A stretch of DNA of 48,965 nt from an uncultured Oscillospiraceae bacterium. GTDB lineage: Bacteria; Bacillota; Clostridia; Oscillospirales; Ruminococcaceae. The stretch spans positions 1-48,965 of the forward strand of contig CAJTTH010000023.1 in NCBI GenBank assembly GCA_910579125.1, in the 5' to 3' direction. The notes beneath the pieces were generated by a model. That model did not search any database, was not told the DNA's origin, and saw only the letters and a program-made list of their open reading frames with translations. Position 1 is the stretch's first letter. The number at the start of each line of letters is the position of its first letter. The translations under genes and the position numbers were made by a program. Shown here piece after piece: positions 47,733 through 48,965 of the stretch.

Positions 47733-48872
47733 TTATTTCGTAATATTTGCCACTGCCTTTTCTATATAAGATAAGGCAAGCTCTTCTTGCTCGCTGCTTC
47801 TGCGCAGCATTTCAATAATCTGATCCCTTTTTTCTTTCAGGGAATCCTTGGGAAACAAACCCTGCGTGTGAGCAATAGTTGCTATTTCGGTGGCAGAGGA
47901 AATAATGTCATTATATTGATTTATTGCCAAGGTCATTAATTCCTTATCAATTCCGGGAATTATGTTTATGCATAATTCAAAAAACTGCTTGGTTCTTAAC
48001 TTGTTTTCGTAATGAATAAATGCGTGAGGGAAAACACATTCGATCTGTTCCGCATTTCTTTGGTTCTCTTCCCTTAAAAGCTCGCGCCAGTTCCGGTAAA
48101 TAACCATACCGTAGCCCTGCATTTTGTCTTCTCCGCAATGGTCGTTATTGGATAACAGTTCAATTCCCTTGAAAAGCGCATTCTTACATGCCGCAGCCAA
48201 CGTCATTTTATTATCCGCAGGTTTAACGATCATCATATCGCAGTCGGTTTTGTACCAAGCGGCGTATTGATCAAGCATATCAAAACTTATTTTTGCATTT
48301 TTCTGATCGTCTCCCTCCAAAAAGCCCAGACCTTTTAAAGTCCGTCCATGGTCGGAAAAGCCGACGGCAAAGATAGTATCCGTGTATTCCTTAGGAACAA
48401 TTATAACGGGATAACCGTGTTCGATTTGCTTGCAGGCAAGATCGATAAACTCATCTTCCGAATAATCCGATTTTGAATGGATCTCATAATCTAAGCCGTA
48501 TATTAAAAAGCCGTCACGGATCCATTGGTCGGGTCCGTAGGAATATCCGAAGCATATATTCATAATTGCCGACTGCAAAATATATTCTTCGTCATCGTTT
48601 ACCTGACGGTTCTGACTGTCTCTGCGCTGCTCCAGTCCGAAAAACAGTTTTAAAGCGGTTAATGCAGAAGCGGACGAAATACTTTTAGGCCATTCCGGAC
48701 CCGAATAATCGGCTGCCGGAATCCTTGGCCTGACAATGAATTCATAATTAAAGTCAATATTTCTTAAAACACATGACGCAGGGTTAAGAATCCCGTCTAT
48801 AGAACAATTAAAAAATCCAGACATTTCACAAAGCAGCGGTATCTCCGGCACTGAATTTCCGTTTTCCCCCAC
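47733..48872 (-). CDS. XRE-HTH remnant fused to a C39/BtrH-like protein (N-terminus truncated)
   Basis: A 379-aa frame from GTG 48872. Its first residues, ENGNSVPEIPLLCEMSGFFN then CSIDGIL, are the second half of an XRE HTH domain (typical W-E-x-G-x-S-x-P-x-I...L...F..S.D.LL). The first half of the HTH is missing. The core about 75-235 follows the island's C39-like plan (SALTALKLFFG, SAIMNICFGYSYG, CKQIEHGYPVIIVPKEY, AVGFSDHGRTLKG). The C-terminal part is helical. Directly upstream lies the end of a large serine recombinase gene, so the truncation is best explained by integration of that element. An SD-like TAGGGG precedes the GTG, so expression is still possible. Confidence 0.65.
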   Translation of the reverse strand: MGENGNSVPEIPLLCEMSGFFNCSIDGILNPASCVLRNIDFNYEFIVRPRIPAADYSGPEWPKSISSASALTALKLFFGLEQRRDSQNRQVNDDEEYILQSAIMNICFGYSYGPDQWIRDGFLIYGLDYEIHSKSDYSEDEFIDLACKQIEHGYPVIIVPKEYTDTIFAVGFSDHGRTLKGLGFLEGDDQKNAKISFDMLDQYAAWYKTDCDMMIVKPADNKMTLAAACKNALFKGIELLSNNDHCGEDKMQGYGMVIYRNWRELLREENQRNAEQIECVFPHAFIHYENKLRTKQFFELCINIIPGIDKELMTLAINQYNDIISSATEIATIAHTQGLFPKDSLKEKRDQIIEMLRRSSEQEELALSYIEKAVANITK

Positions 48873-48894
48873 TTAAGGATACCCCTAAAGTTCT

Positions 48895-48965
48895 TTAATC
48901 GATTATCCCGACAAAGCGGTAGAAAATCTCGATTTCCTGTGTTCTGCTGCCGTTTTCGCCCTTGA
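48895..48965 (-). CDS. C-terminus of a large serine recombinase (partial, runs off window)
   Basis: The minus strand reads KGENGSRTQEIEIFYRFVGI then ID and TAA at 48895-48897. The RTQEIEI-YRF-G-ID ending is typical of DUF4368-containing recombinases of Tn4451/Tn5397-type elements in Clostridia. Only about 23 codons are visible. It marks the edge of an integrative element that extends beyond the window. Confidence 0.7.
   Translation of the reverse strand, partial: KGENGSRTQEIEIFYRFVGIID

Noticed and set aside
1..48965. CRISPR array
   Set aside because: No regularly spaced short direct repeats with unique spacers were seen anywhere in the window, and no cas-like protein.

Overview
The window looks like chromosome of a Gram-positive, low-to-mid GC member of the Clostridia, most likely Oscillospirales/Ruminococcaceae. 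The pointers are a Spo0A homologue, LL-diaminopimelate aminotransferase, a VanRS-type two-component system, a DUF3343/cysteine-desulfurase pair, a BspA-type leucine-rich-repeat protein ending in an NPSTG-like anchor, a TPP-controlled thiamine locus and a ThiW transporter. Strong SD sequences and TTGACA-17-TATAAT promoters occur throughout. This assignment is inference from gene content; there is no rRNA.

Layout. 1-80: 3' part of tRNA-Tyr. 750-4610 (minus): vanR-vanS, a frameshifted remnant of a D-Ala-D-Ala/VanG-type ligase, and a lipoprotein D,D-carboxypeptidase, i.e. a decayed van-like locus. 4630-6230 (minus): Spo0A with a non-canonical receiver, and an XRE regulator. 6300-8370: secreted LRR protein. 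8400-11230: serine operon serC - DUF6440 - 48-aa protein - serA. 11235-12443 (minus): dapL. 12650-15750: murA - MBL hydrolase - membrane protein. 15744-16160 (minus): PH-domain protein. 16185-19553: MarR regulator and a fused ABC exporter. 19844-21220: DUF3343 and a cysteine desulfurase-like enzyme. 21225-23276 (minus): pyrE and a FliD-C-like duplicated protein. 23247-24333: AT-rich module with a zinc-ribbon gene between two copies of a promoter-bearing direct repeat. 24395-28585 (plus): chemoreceptor, glycosyltransferase, AraC/GyrI regulator. 28590-36171 (minus): thiW, then a long thiamine gene run headed by a TPP riboswitch and thiD and ending in thiC; unrelated small genes, including a PARG-family hydrolase, lie in between.

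36390-48965 is accessory. A MITE-like element sits in the 5' leader of an SGNH lipoprotein gene. Next comes a scrambled prophage relic (recombinase tail, tail-sheath-like and head-morphogenesis fragments) split by an IS630-family insertion. An island (about 40.2-48.9 kb, all minus strand) follows. It holds two MerR-type regulators, four proteins with a shared C39/BtrH-like core and a Cys-rich partner, and it carries MerR-style operators in long-spacer promoters. The right edge holds the C-terminus of a large serine recombinase that abuts a truncated XRE gene.

The most interesting item is this MerR/C39-like island. It has an 874-aa multidomain regulator, a near-identical operator in front of two transcription units, and a conserved C-x6-C-x2-C-x2-C motif in two paralogues. 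The other notable signals are the Spo0A whose phospho-acceptor Asp is Glu, and the relic ligase between vanRS and a D,D-carboxypeptidase.
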